Positions 16,326 to 24,613 of a stretch of 64,000 bases of DNA are shown one piece after another. Numbering within the stretch: the stretch's first letter is position 1; every line of letters starts with the position of its first letter. The DNA comes from Peptoniphilus ovalis (GTDB lineage: Bacteria > Bacillota > Clostridia > Tissierellales > Peptoniphilaceae), in contig NZ_JAHLQO010000001.1 of NCBI RefSeq assembly GCF_018919265.1, forward strand, positions 124,001 to 188,000, in the 5' to 3' direction. Made by a program: the position numbers and the translations under genes. The notes under the pieces are model-generated. The model was not told the origin of the DNA, ran no database searches, and saw only the letters and a program-made list of their open reading frames with translations.

Positions 16326-18101
16326 TTATAAAATATAATCTTCAATCATAACCGCTATTTCATCGTAGGATTTTTCACCTTTAAATTCAAAGACTTTCTC
16401 TCCATCTTTATAAAGCGAAACTTGCGGAAGTTGATAGATTTCATATTTGTCTGCAAAGTCTTTATTTTTATCTAAATCCATGTAGAAACAATTCACTTCT
16501 CTAAATTCTTCTTCCAACAATATTTCTATTACTTCAATCAACTGATCACAGTGTGAACATCTTTCTGCTCCAAATACCACAATTGCATTTGAAAGTTCTT
16601 TAATAGTCTCTTTAAAGTGACTTCCTGAAATATTTTTAATTCTACTTTGATTTCTTCTTATGACTTTTTTATTTTCTTCCAAATCCTTAACTGATTCAGA
16701 CTCTTGTGAAAGTGGGTCAATATCATTTGAAAGTTCTGCATCTGCTACATTTGTTACTTCAACTGATTTAAAATCTCCAGCTCCTTTTAATTTAAAATAT
16801 GACGCGTCTTTTATTTCTTCTATATCATTTTCAAAATCATCTACGCCTAAATATTCATAAGGATATCTGTAAACTCTGTAAATCATGTTGTTCTTTAGCA
16901 CATTTTCAGTGTTAGTTCTGTATGGACAAGTCCACTGCCAAACTATTTCTTTATCCCTAGTTATCTCTATTACAAGCCCTTCTGTCGCCAAAGTAATTAT
17001 TGTATTTCCATTGGGAAGTCTTTGCAAATTTCCACCATAAGGCGAATAAAATTTATATCCATTAATTGGAATAGAAAATCCAAAGTCCCTTGGATCAACT
17101 GACCACTTGACTCCAAGTGTTACGGGATTTATTTCGAGAATTCTCGAATAATGTCTTACATAAGGAAGAAGTCCCGATGGCGAAGTAAGTGTTGGGCTTC
17201 CGTAGCCACATCTTCCACCATTATCAAAGATAAGAAGATTTCCCTCTCCTTCTAGTCCCTTGGGAATAATGCTTGCAAAAGTTGAGCCCACAACTGGGTC
17301 TAGCTTTTCAAAATCAGAAAACATTGGACCAAGTTTATAGCAAATTCTATTTCTTTTCTTGTCGATTATTCCAATTATATTTGCAGCTCTTGCAGTAAAT
17401 AAAATATTGTCAGGATGAAATCTCGGATCGCCTTGGTCATACCACTTATTTTCTCCAATTGTAGAAATTGAAGTTACATCTAAGTAGTTTCCTACAGGTT
17501 TTTCAGTCATTCTAAGGTTTGGGTTTCTGTAAATCACATTTTTTGCAGCTTCAGAAAATCCAAGCTCATCAAAATGTTCGCTAAAAGAAAATTTCCAAAT
17601 TACATTTCCTTCATAATCAATTTCTAAAATCACATCGTCTAAAATTGTCTTATCAGAAATCCTCTCATCTACAATTTCATCATGAACTAGTAAAAGTGTG
17701 TTGGGATTTTCAACTATCTTTTCTCCAGGGTAATAATATCCAACGCTGTTTCCCTCTCTTTGAAAATCAGAATGTGCTCTAGCCATCCACTTAGGTCTGT
17801 AGCCTCTGTCTTCAAAAAATGTGTGCTTGTTAAAGCTCTTTTTCACATCGCCATCTTTGTCAAATTCTAAAAGACTTATTCCATCACTTACTCCAAAATC
17901 TGATGAACGAAATGAAGAAATACTCATAAAATTTTTATTTACAAGCATTTTAGCTGGCATTGGATTGACAGAAAATCTCTTGAGCTCTGTACCGTCCATT
18001 TTTGTAACTAGAGCACCATCTTTTGCCGTTGAAATTACATTTATTCCATTGTATGCTTTGTCTTTGTTGTAAACTACTGTACCCCTTGGATAAACTCTCA
18101 T
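16326..18101 (-). CDS. Arylsulfotransferase-like beta-propeller fused to thioredoxin
   Basis: A 591-residue two-domain protein. Residues about 1-430 match the arylsulfotransferase (ASST) propeller: PDNILFTARAANIIGIIDK, GGNLQRLPNGNTIITLA and KEIVWQW are typical blade strands. Residues 430-500 are a charged linker. Residues about 500-591 form a thioredoxin fold with the CSHC redox motif at 515-518 and cis-proline in LPQVSLYKDG. No signal peptide is seen, so it should be cytosolic, whereas classic ASST is exported. Its ATG overlaps the stop of the TrxB2 gene (ATGA), pointing to that flavoprotein as its reductase. Whether sulfotransfer activity remains is unknown. Confidence 0.82.
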   Translation of the reverse strand: MRVYPRGTVVYNKDKAYNGINVISTAKDGALVTKMDGTELKRFSVNPMPAKMLVNKNFMSISSFRSSDFGVSDGISLLEFDKDGDVKKSFNKHTFFEDRGYRPKWMARAHSDFQREGNSVGYYYPGEKIVENPNTLLLVHDEIVDERISDKTILDDVILEIDYEGNVIWKFSFSEHFDELGFSEAAKNVIYRNPNLRMTEKPVGNYLDVTSISTIGENKWYDQGDPRFHPDNILFTARAANIIGIIDKKRNRICYKLGPMFSDFEKLDPVVGSTFASIIPKGLEGEGNLLIFDNGGRCGYGSPTLTSPSGLLPYVRHYSRILEINPVTLGVKWSVDPRDFGFSIPINGYKFYSPYGGNLQRLPNGNTIITLATEGLVIEITRDKEIVWQWTCPYRTNTENVLKNNMIYRVYRYPYEYLGVDDFENDIEEIKDASYFKLKGAGDFKSVEVTNVADAELSNDIDPLSQESESVKDLEENKKVIRRNQSRIKNISGSHFKETIKELSNAIVVFGAERCSHCDQLIEVIEILLEEEFREVNCFYMDLDKNKDFADKYEIYQLPQVSLYKDGEKVFEFKGEKSYDEIAVMIEDYIL

Positions 18102-19033
18102 CTCTCACCTCTGGCCCTAATGTATCTTTCAGCATAGACAGATGCAATTGCACCATCGCTTGTTGCAGTTACAATTTGTCTAAGACTTTTGTCTCTAATA
18201 TCTCCAGCTGCAAAAAGCCCTGCTGTCTTTGTCTCCATCTTATCATCTGTTTCTACAAATCCAAATTCATCTACATCTACTAAATCTTCTAAAAAATCTG
18301 AATTGGGACTCATCCCTGCAAATATAAATATACCATCAGATGTTAAAGTAAAGTTCTTATCAAGCTTTTCGTTGTGCACTTCAATTCCACTTACCTTGTC
18401 ATCCCCAAAAATTTTAGAAAGTTTTGAGTTCCAAGTGTAAGAAACTTTTGGATTATTTTTAATTTTTTCAACTTCAAGAGCATTTCCATCAAATTCGCCC
18501 TCATCATGCATAATTATCATATTAATTGAATTTACAAACTTTGAGAGGTAATCGGCCTCTTCAAGAGCAACATCACCAGACCCAAGAAGGTGAATGTCCT
18601 TGTCTTTAAAATAATCCGCATCACAAGTTGAGCAGTAAGAAACTCCACGCCCTGTAAATTCATTCTCTCCAGGTACTCCCAAGACTCTTGAGCTAGTTCC
18701 TGTTGCAATAATTACAGCCTTTGCCTTGTACTCTCTTCTCCTCTTAGTTTTTATTATAAATTCATCATCTACCTTTTCAATACTTGTCACAGTTCCGTGG
18801 ACAAATTCATTAGTAGAAAAGTTTTCGGCTTGTTGCCTAAATTCAGAGGCAAGCTCCCTTCCAGTAGTCTCAATAAAACCTGGGTAATTAACGATTTTTA
18901 AAGTGTCATTAATTCTTCCTCCATAAGAAAACTTCTCAATGATAAGAGTATTTAGCATGGACCTTCCCGCATAAGTGGCTGCACTAAGACCTGCAGCGCC
19001 TCCTCCAATTATTATTAAATCATAATTATTCAC
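18098..19033 (-). CDS. Second thioredoxin-reductase-like flavoprotein
   Basis: A 311-residue FAD/NAD(P)H disulfide oxidoreductase with GGGAAGLSAATYAG at the N-terminus, active-site CSTC in GVSYCSTCDADYF near residue 135, the second nucleotide motif LLGSGDVALEEA and the C-terminal AAGDIRDKSLRQIVTATSDG. It is a paralogue of trxB at 10835. The start chosen is a GTG (19031-19033) after GAGGTG; a TTG 12 bases further up is possible. It lies between a histidine phosphatase and the ASST-thioredoxin gene, overlapping the latter, so it probably serves that thioredoxin domain specifically. Confidence 0.88.
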   Translation of the reverse strand: MNNYDLIIIGGGAAGLSAATYAGRSMLNTLIIEKFSYGGRINDTLKIVNYPGFIETTGRELASEFRQQAENFSTNEFVHGTVTSIEKVDDEFIIKTKRRREYKAKAVIIATGTSSRVLGVPGENEFTGRGVSYCSTCDADYFKDKDIHLLGSGDVALEEADYLSKFVNSINMIIMHDEGEFDGNALEVEKIKNNPKVSYTWNSKLSKIFGDDKVSGIEVHNEKLDKNFTLTSDGIFIFAGMSPNSDFLEDLVDVDEFGFVETDDKMETKTAGLFAAGDIRDKSLRQIVTATSDGAIASVYAERYIRARGER

Positions 19034-19041
19034 AATACACC

Positions 19042-19647
19042 TCAAATTGAATCAACTGAATTTTTTGGCGCTTTCTTTATAATTTTAAATTCGCCATCTT
19101 TATAATCTACTATGTTAAACTCGCCATTTCTTCTAACTCTATTGCTCCAAAAATCTTTCACTGCAATTTTTTCAATAATGTCAAACATTGCAACAATAGT
19201 TACACCATGAGCCACAATTAATATATTTTCATCCTCTTCTGGATAAATAGCCTCTTCAAAAAACTTTTCGACACGATTCATTAAGTCGAAAATACTTTCT
19301 CCATCATCTCTATTATATTTTTCAGGATGATTGAAATAATCATTGTAAAGCTCGCTATCTTCTACCTTCACATCTGTAATCTTTCTACCAGACCAATCTC
19401 CAACATTTATCTCGCGAAGAAGTGGAGTTGTTATAACTTCTCTATCTCCTGCAATTAACTTTGCAGTATCAAGGGCTCTTTTTAAATCAGATGAGTAGAT
19501 TTTATCGAATTTAATGTCCTTAGATTTTTCTCTTAAAGACTTTCCCATTTCAATTCCCTTATCAGTGAGAGGAGAATCAAGATGACCTTGAATAATATCT
19601 TCCTTGTTCCACTCTGTCTCTCCATGTCTAGTAAAATAAATTCTCAT
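19042..19647 (-). CDS. Histidine phosphatase family protein (phosphoglycerate-mutase-like)
   Basis: A 201-residue enzyme with the catalytic TRHGETEWN motif (His8 is the phosphoacceptor), the conserved Arg in SSDLKRALDTA near 60, Glu in LLREINVGDWSG near 83 and the second His in LIVAHGVTIVAM near 150. These are complete, so it should be active. Members range from cofactor-dependent phosphoglycerate mutase to small-molecule phosphatases; the length favours a phosphatase. Its ATG overlaps the stop of the MutS-like gene (ATGA). Confidence 0.88.
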   Translation of the reverse strand: MRIYFTRHGETEWNKEDIIQGHLDSPLTDKGIEMGKSLREKSKDIKFDKIYSSDLKRALDTAKLIAGDREVITTPLLREINVGDWSGRKITDVKVEDSELYNDYFNHPEKYNRDDGESIFDLMNRVEKFFEEAIYPEEDENILIVAHGVTIVAMFDIIEKIAVKDFWSNRVRRNGEFNIVDYKDGEFKIIKKAPKNSVDSI

Positions 19648-21266
19648 CTATTCTCAAACTCCTTTGACATCCCCTTAGCTTCTTCTATAATCTTTTGCGG
19701 ATAATTCAAGCTTTCTAATATATTAATTGCATTTCTCGTTTTTGTAGGTCCTTCCCTTAATAAATAATCAAATTTAATATCTCCATCTACAATTTCCTCT
19801 TCAAAATGCATATTTTTAAATTCATTCTTTAAAAGTTCTGTAAGTTCAATATCATGAGTTGCAGCAATTACATGATTTTCTTTTGATAAGTATTTTAAAG
19901 TAGCAGTAGCTGCTGAAATTCTATCTACTGTATTTGTTCCTCTAAAAATTTCATCTAACAAGATAAACTTTTCTTTATCATCATCTATCATCTTTTCAAT
20001 AGCTTTTGCTTCAGCCATAAAATAAGATAAATTTTTCATTATAGAATCTGAAATATCTATAGCTGAAGTAACTATCATTGGCTTAATATTAAATTCTTCT
20101 CCAAAAAATATTCCAAAGGAAAGGGCAAAGACTGCATTAATACCACAAGTTCTAAGGTAAGTTGATTTTCCAGATGCATTAGAGCCAGTAAGTAAAATAG
20201 ATTTATCCATATTTAAATCATTTGGCACCGCATCTTTTATCAATGGATTATATAATTTTCGCCCATAAATTCCATTTTCAAAGCTTGCATCTCTAGTATC
20301 ATATGCTAGAGAAATTGATGTAACCCCTATCTCGCAGTCAATTTTTCCTACTAAATAATATAATCTAAAAATTTCTTCACGATATGATTTTAAATATTTT
20401 GCTGATTTTGTAAATTTTCTTGCTTCTGTTAAGAAGATAATATTTCTATAAGTTTCAGCAAAATCCATCTCTAGATTTCCAGATAAGTATTTAAAGGATT
20501 TTAGAGCCTTTCTTAAAGGTTTAATTTTATCTAGAATACTTAATATTTCTTTTCTCTCTTCTTCAAAAATATTAAAATTTTTATTTGCAATTTTTTCTGA
20601 TGTAAAAATAATTGTTTTTAATTTTATTAATGCGCCTAACTTTCCCAAAGTTTCTTTGTTGAACTTTTTGTAAATATAAGTATTTATAGCTAGAAAAGTC
20701 ATGGCAAATACAATTCCCAAAGCTTTGAAAAATATAAAAGTTATTAAAATATATATTATGCTAAAGGAGAAAACTTTAGATAGAATATCAAGCTCTCTTT
20801 TAACTTCTATATCTTCATCAATAAGTTCGATGACATCTTCTTTGAAAAATCCAATATTTGAAAGATAAAATTGCATCTTTTTCATTTCGGAAGTATTGGT
20901 CTTGTATTTCATTCTATTATTTTGAATTTTCAAAAGGTCTTCTTTATCTAAAACCAAGCTTCTAATTTTATAATAGAAATATTCAATTCCTAATTTTGAC
21001 CTAAAGTGATTCATTTTAGAAATTATTTCGTTAAAATTTAAATCATCATATGTAATATCAGATAAATTTCCACCAAGTTTTTCATAAATTCCATTAAATT
21101 TAAATTTAATTTCATTTGAATGAATATTTCCGAAATTTTCATCAATTTCTCTTTTAATTATTTTTTCTCTTTTTTTATTTTCATAAATAAAATAGGCAAA
21201 AATTATAAATAGAAAAATTGTAATTAAAAATATAATTGTCAATATGTCTTTATTTAATAGATTCAT
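19644..21266 (-). CDS. Membrane-anchored MutS-like ATPase
   Basis: 540 residues. A transmembrane helix at about 6-28 and a hydrophobic hairpin near 185-220 precede a MutS core helical domain and the MutS ATPase (residues about 350-535). The ATPase has Walker A TGSNASGKSTYLRT, Walker B FILLDEIFRGTNTVDR and the His motif VIAATHDIELTEL. The mismatch-recognition and connector domains of true MutS are missing, so mismatch repair is unlikely. The start is the ATG at 21264-21266 after CTGGAGGTGG. It is the first gene of a four-gene overlapping operon with a histidine phosphatase, TrxB2 and ASST-thioredoxin. Role unknown. Confidence 0.85.
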   Translation of the reverse strand: MNLLNKDILTIIFLITIFLFIIFAYFIYENKKREKIIKREIDENFGNIHSNEIKFKFNGIYEKLGGNLSDITYDDLNFNEIISKMNHFRSKLGIEYFYYKIRSLVLDKEDLLKIQNNRMKYKTNTSEMKKMQFYLSNIGFFKEDVIELIDEDIEVKRELDILSKVFSFSIIYILITFIFFKALGIVFAMTFLAINTYIYKKFNKETLGKLGALIKLKTIIFTSEKIANKNFNIFEEERKEILSILDKIKPLRKALKSFKYLSGNLEMDFAETYRNIIFLTEARKFTKSAKYLKSYREEIFRLYYLVGKIDCEIGVTSISLAYDTRDASFENGIYGRKLYNPLIKDAVPNDLNMDKSILLTGSNASGKSTYLRTCGINAVFALSFGIFFGEEFNIKPMIVTSAIDISDSIMKNLSYFMAEAKAIEKMIDDDKEKFILLDEIFRGTNTVDRISAATATLKYLSKENHVIAATHDIELTELLKNEFKNMHFEEEIVDGDIKFDYLLREGPTKTRNAINILESLNYPQKIIEEAKGMSKEFENR

Positions 21267-21329
21267 ATCCACCTCCAGGAATGTCTTAAATACATTATAC
21301 ATTAAAAAAAATTATTTTCTTAAACTAAG

Positions 21330-21367
21330 AATAAAAAAAACTGCCCCATGAAAATCACAGGGCAGTT
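21330..21367 (-). terminator. Terminator of the 2-hydroxyacid dehydrogenase gene
   Basis: AACTGCCC (21339-21346) pairs with GGGCAGTT (21360-21367), giving an 8-bp stem followed by a T-run on the minus strand, just past the gene's stop. Confidence 0.85.
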
Positions 21368-21388
21368 AAAATATTTATTTAATTATTT

Positions 21389-22330
21389 TTATTTTCCAAA
21401 AAGTTCGTCAAAGTTTCTTAGTATAACATTTCCGATATCATCTTGTGCATCTATTGTAGATCCACCAATATGTGGAGTTACATAAACTCTGTCAAGTTCG
21501 AAAAGTTTTGATTCAACTTTAACATCTTGAGTATCAAGTCCGCCAGTTCCTAGTTCGTCAGCTAATGTATCAAGGTTAGCTCCGCCTAGTTTGCCATTTT
21601 TAACATAATCATAAAGGTCGTCTTCGTTGATGATTCCACCACGTGCTGCGTTTATGATGATTGCTCCTTCTTTCATCTTTTCAAATTCATCTTTTCCAAA
21701 AAGATCCTTTGTATCAGGAGTAAGTGGCATGTGAAGTGTAACTACATCTGATTCTTTAACAAGTGTGTCAAAGTCAACTAATTTAGCATAATCAACTTTA
21801 ATATCTTCTGGTTTTAAGAATGGGTCATAAGCTAGAACGTCCATGTGGAATACATTTGCGATTTCACCAACACGTCTACCAATAGCACCAAAACCACAGA
21901 TACCAATAGTTTTGTTTCTTAGTTCTCTACCAATCCATCTATATTTATTCCAAATTCCAGATTTTACTTCGTTTTGAGCTTGTACAGAGTTTCTGTAAAG
22001 GTCAAGAGCTTTAGCGAAAACAAGTTCAGCTACTGCGTTTGCATTTTGTCCTGGAGAGTTTTTAACTGGAATATTTTTTTCTTTTGCATATTCAAGATCA
22101 ATGTGGTTAGTTCCTGTTGATCCAACAAAAATTGCCTTTAAGTTTTTAGCAGCATCAAGAACTTCTTTGTTGATGAATGGGTCAACTCTCATGAATAAGA
22201 AATCATAAGGTTCAATAATTTCTGCTAATTTTTCAGAAGTTGGAAGCATAACCTTATCTAGTTCAATACCTCTTTCTTCAAGTCCTTTGTCAATAACTTC
22301 AGACATATAGTCTACCATTAACGCTTTCAT
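21389..22330 (-). CDS. D-2-hydroxyacid dehydrogenase (NAD-dependent)
   Basis: A 313-residue oxidoreductase interconverting a 2-oxoacid and a D-2-hydroxyacid. It has the substrate-domain SPGQNANAVAELVFA, the Rossmann GICGFGAIGRRVGE near residue 147, HMPLTPDTKDLFG, the catalytic Arg in INAARGGIINEDDL near 233 and the His in VTPHIGGST near 287. The family includes 3-phosphoglycerate dehydrogenase and D-lactate or 2-hydroxyisocaproate dehydrogenases; no serB/serC neighbour is present, so substrate is open. It starts at an ATG after AAGGAGGAATTAC. Its promoter carries a palindromic operator candidate. Confidence 0.9.
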   Translation of the reverse strand: MKALMVDYMSEVIDKGLEERGIELDKVMLPTSEKLAEIIEPYDFLFMRVDPFINKEVLDAAKNLKAIFVGSTGTNHIDLEYAKEKNIPVKNSPGQNANAVAELVFAKALDLYRNSVQAQNEVKSGIWNKYRWIGRELRNKTIGICGFGAIGRRVGEIANVFHMDVLAYDPFLKPEDIKVDYAKLVDFDTLVKESDVVTLHMPLTPDTKDLFGKDEFEKMKEGAIIINAARGGIINEDDLYDYVKNGKLGGANLDTLADELGTGGLDTQDVKVESKLFELDRVYVTPHIGGSTIDAQDDIGNVILRNFDELFGK

Positions 22331-22389
22331 TTCTGTAATTCCTCCTTAAATTTTTATGTATTAAAATAATTTGTCTTATCTACATCTCT

Positions 22390-22418
22390 ATTTTATGATA
22401 AAAAGAACTCTTTTTCAA
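22390..22418 (-). promoter_or_regulatory. Promoter of the 2-hydroxyacid dehydrogenase gene
   Basis: TTGAAA (22413-22418) and TAAAAT (22390-22395) are 17 bp apart on the minus strand. The spacer is filled by the near-palindrome AAAAAGAACTCTTTTT (22400-22415). Confidence 0.65.
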
Positions 22419-22486
22419 GGTAAAAAGCAGAGTTGAAGTAATTAACACTTAATTTCTAAAAATAACCTAAAAAAAGAGTTCTTTTT
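22400..22486. promoter_or_regulatory. Pair of near-palindromic operator candidates
   Basis: AAAAAGAACTCTTTTT (22400-22415) and its exact reverse complement AAAAAGAGTTCTTTTT (22471-22486) flank 55 bp. Each is nearly self-complementary. The first lies inside the dehydrogenase promoter. Alternatively the two arms could form one long RNA hairpin serving as the MATE gene's terminator. Confidence 0.5.
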
Positions 22487-22522
22487 TACTTTAAGTTAAT
22501 ATTTAATTATAAAAATTTTCTA

Positions 22523-23899
22523 TCAAATCATTTTCCTAGACATATCCCTTAATTTTTGTAATACATCTTTTGCAATAATCACAGTACAAATAGCAGTTAT
22601 AAAATCTGCCGTTGGTGCTGCAAAAAGAAGTCCTTTGATTCCAAAAATATTTGCAAATATAAAGGCAAAGGGCACAAGTAAAATTACTTGTCGTAAAAGT
22701 GAAATTAAGATTCCCTTCTTAGCAAGACCAATTGATGTCAAAAATCCCATTGTAACTGGTTGAAGTCCATTGATAAATGTGAAAAATAACATTATCCTAA
22801 AAAGTTTTACTCCAAATTCATAGTAAAGAGGAGAGCCTCCACCAAATAAATTTAAAATTTGCCTTGGAAAGATTTGAAATATTACAAATGATATTGTAGA
22901 AACTAAAATTGCGTACTTTGCAGCCTTTTTATAAACTTCTATAACTCTGTCATATTTCTTTGCGCCGTAGTTAAAGGAGCTTATAGGTTGAAGTCCTTGC
23001 GAAAGTCCAATGTTTACACAGAAGAAAATCATATTGACCTTCATCACAATTCCAACTGCTGCAAGAGGAATGTTAGAGCCGTATTCTGAAAGTGCACCAA
23101 AATGTCTGTAGAAATTGTTCATTAAAACTTGTACGAAAAGTATGGCAACTTGATTAAAACCACTCGCCGCACCAAGTTTTGCAATGTCTGCTATTTTATC
23201 TAATTTAAATTCGAAAAATTTATTTTCTAAATCAATGGATTTAAAATCCTTTTTAAAATAAATTACAACCATTATTAGTGAAACAAACTGACCTATTACA
23301 GTTGCAAGAGCCGCACCTGCCATTCCCATATTAAATATGAAAATAAAAATTGGGTCTAGTACTACATTTAATATGCATCCTACAACCATGCAGTACATTG
23401 AAAATTTTGGCGAGCCATCTGCTCTAATTAGAGTTGAGCCAACATTAACTAAAATCAAAAAAATAAATCCATAGCTAGTTATGGACACATACTGAATTGC
23501 ATAGGTCATTATCTCATCTGTTGCTCCGAAAAGTTTAAGTAAATCACCCATAAAAACTTGAGTTATAATTATAAAAATAAGACCTGCTATTATTGAAAAA
23601 GAAATTGCATTTCTAATGTAGTGCTTTGCACTATTCTTATCGCCACGCCCCAGCGATATATTAAAATTTGCTGCAGCCCCTATCCCACATAGTAGCGCAA
23701 TTGCTGTACAAATTGTAGTTAGAGGAAAAGCGACATTTGTTGCTGCGTTACCGAGCATACCTACAGAATTTCCTATAAAAATTTGATCAACTATGTTATA
23801 AAGCGAGGAAATAATGAGAGCAAAAATGCTAGGTATTGCAAAGTTAAGTAGTAGTTTAGAAATGTCTTCTCTTCCTAAAATGTTATCATCTTTATTCAT
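22523..23899 (-). CDS. MATE-family multidrug/metabolite exporter
   Basis: A 458-residue polytopic membrane protein with about 12 hydrophobic segments. The N-terminal motif LLLNFAIPSIFALIISSLYNIVDQIFIG is typical of the DinF/NorM-type MATE family, and GLSQGLQPISSFNYGAKKYDR near residue 295 is the repeat of the family signature in the second half. It exchanges Na+ or H+ for organic cations in known members. It starts at an ATG after GGGGGTATTTAA and is alone between gaps. Confidence 0.93.
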   Translation of the reverse strand: MNKDDNILGREDISKLLLNFAIPSIFALIISSLYNIVDQIFIGNSVGMLGNAATNVAFPLTTICTAIALLCGIGAAANFNISLGRGDKNSAKHYIRNAISFSIIAGLIFIIITQVFMGDLLKLFGATDEIMTYAIQYVSITSYGFIFLILVNVGSTLIRADGSPKFSMYCMVVGCILNVVLDPIFIFIFNMGMAGAALATVIGQFVSLIMVVIYFKKDFKSIDLENKFFEFKLDKIADIAKLGAASGFNQVAILFVQVLMNNFYRHFGALSEYGSNIPLAAVGIVMKVNMIFFCVNIGLSQGLQPISSFNYGAKKYDRVIEVYKKAAKYAILVSTISFVIFQIFPRQILNLFGGGSPLYYEFGVKLFRIMLFFTFINGLQPVTMGFLTSIGLAKKGILISLLRQVILLVPFAFIFANIFGIKGLLFAAPTADFITAICTVIIAKDVLQKLRDMSRKMI

Positions 23900-23984
23900 T
23901 TAAATACCCCCCTATATTATATTATCACTAACAAAAAAACATCTCAAGCAAGGAGTACAGAGGTTTTTTATAGCTATGATGGAA

Positions 23985-24560
23985 GTTTTTAAACTCGAGG
24001 CAGTACCGGAGCATGAAATTTTGGGACAGTCCCAAAAAGTATAAAATTATTTTTATAATAAAACATCTTCAATGCCTAGATTATTTTATTTTTAACTTGT
24101 CAGGGACAGTCCCCGTTTACATGCAGCTGTCCCCTTGTTCCCAAATGCGACAAATTTTGGGACAGTACACTTCCCTTTTGTTGATTCTTCTTTTCATGTT
24201 GTTTTTTTTGCGAGGACAGCCCTAAAGGGCAGCCCTCTTGCTTTTTTTCTTCTTTCATGCTTTTTCTTTGGGTATTTTGAGACTGCTGCATGCCCTATGG
24301 GTATCCCGAATCGCTTATAAAAAAATAAGATTAAGTAAGAAAATACTTTATTAAAAAATGAGTTTTATGAAACTCGGGACTGCTGCGTGCCCTGTGGGTA
24401 TCCCACTTCCCTCTTTTGTTGTTTCTTTTCATATTGTTTCTATTGCGAGAACAGCCCCCTCTTGCATTTTTTTGCCTCTTTTTATTCTTTCTTTTTCAAA
24501 AATGGTGATTTTCCCAGAGCAGAAAATTCGGGACAGTCCCCATTTACATATTTGGACACG
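23985..24560. repeat. Intergenic repeat block with tandem ~55-bp units
   Basis: The 23900-24572 gap holds no convincing gene. It has perfect GGGACAGTCCC at 24023, 24103 and 24530, a near copy at 24159, and GGACAGCCC around 24214. Two related units of about 55 bp, 24171-24225 and 24409-24460, share TTTTGTTG, CTTTTCAT and TTGCGAG followed by ACAGCCC. The word GGGTATCCC occurs at about 24299 and 24396. Relatives of these units lie inverted at 7900-8200. Confidence 0.75.
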
Positions 24561-24572
24561 CACCAGTTCATA

Positions 24573-24601
24573 AAATAAAAAAAGAATGCATCGCTGCATC
24601 C
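24573..24601 (-). terminator. Terminator of the P-type ATPase operon
   Basis: On the minus strand GGATGCA pairs with TGCATTC (24584-24601, one G-U pair) around GCGA, followed by a T-rich run. Confidence 0.75.
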
Positions 24602-24613
24602 TTTTCTCATTCA

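Noticed and set aside
19644-21266. Calling this gene mutS or mutS2
   Set aside because: It lacks mismatch-recognition, connector and Smr domains and has membrane helices; only the ATPase part is MutS-like.
22400-22486. Rex or CcpA operator at the dehydrogenase promoter
   Set aside because: The sequence does not contain the TTGTTAA or cre core; only an unidentified near-palindrome is supported.
24013-24578. Several short overlapping open frames on both strands in the 24.0-24.6 kb gap
   Set aside because: No ribosome sites, no domain-like sequence, and they read through repeated GACAGCCC/GGGACAGTCCC units in different frames, so they are by-products of the repeats.
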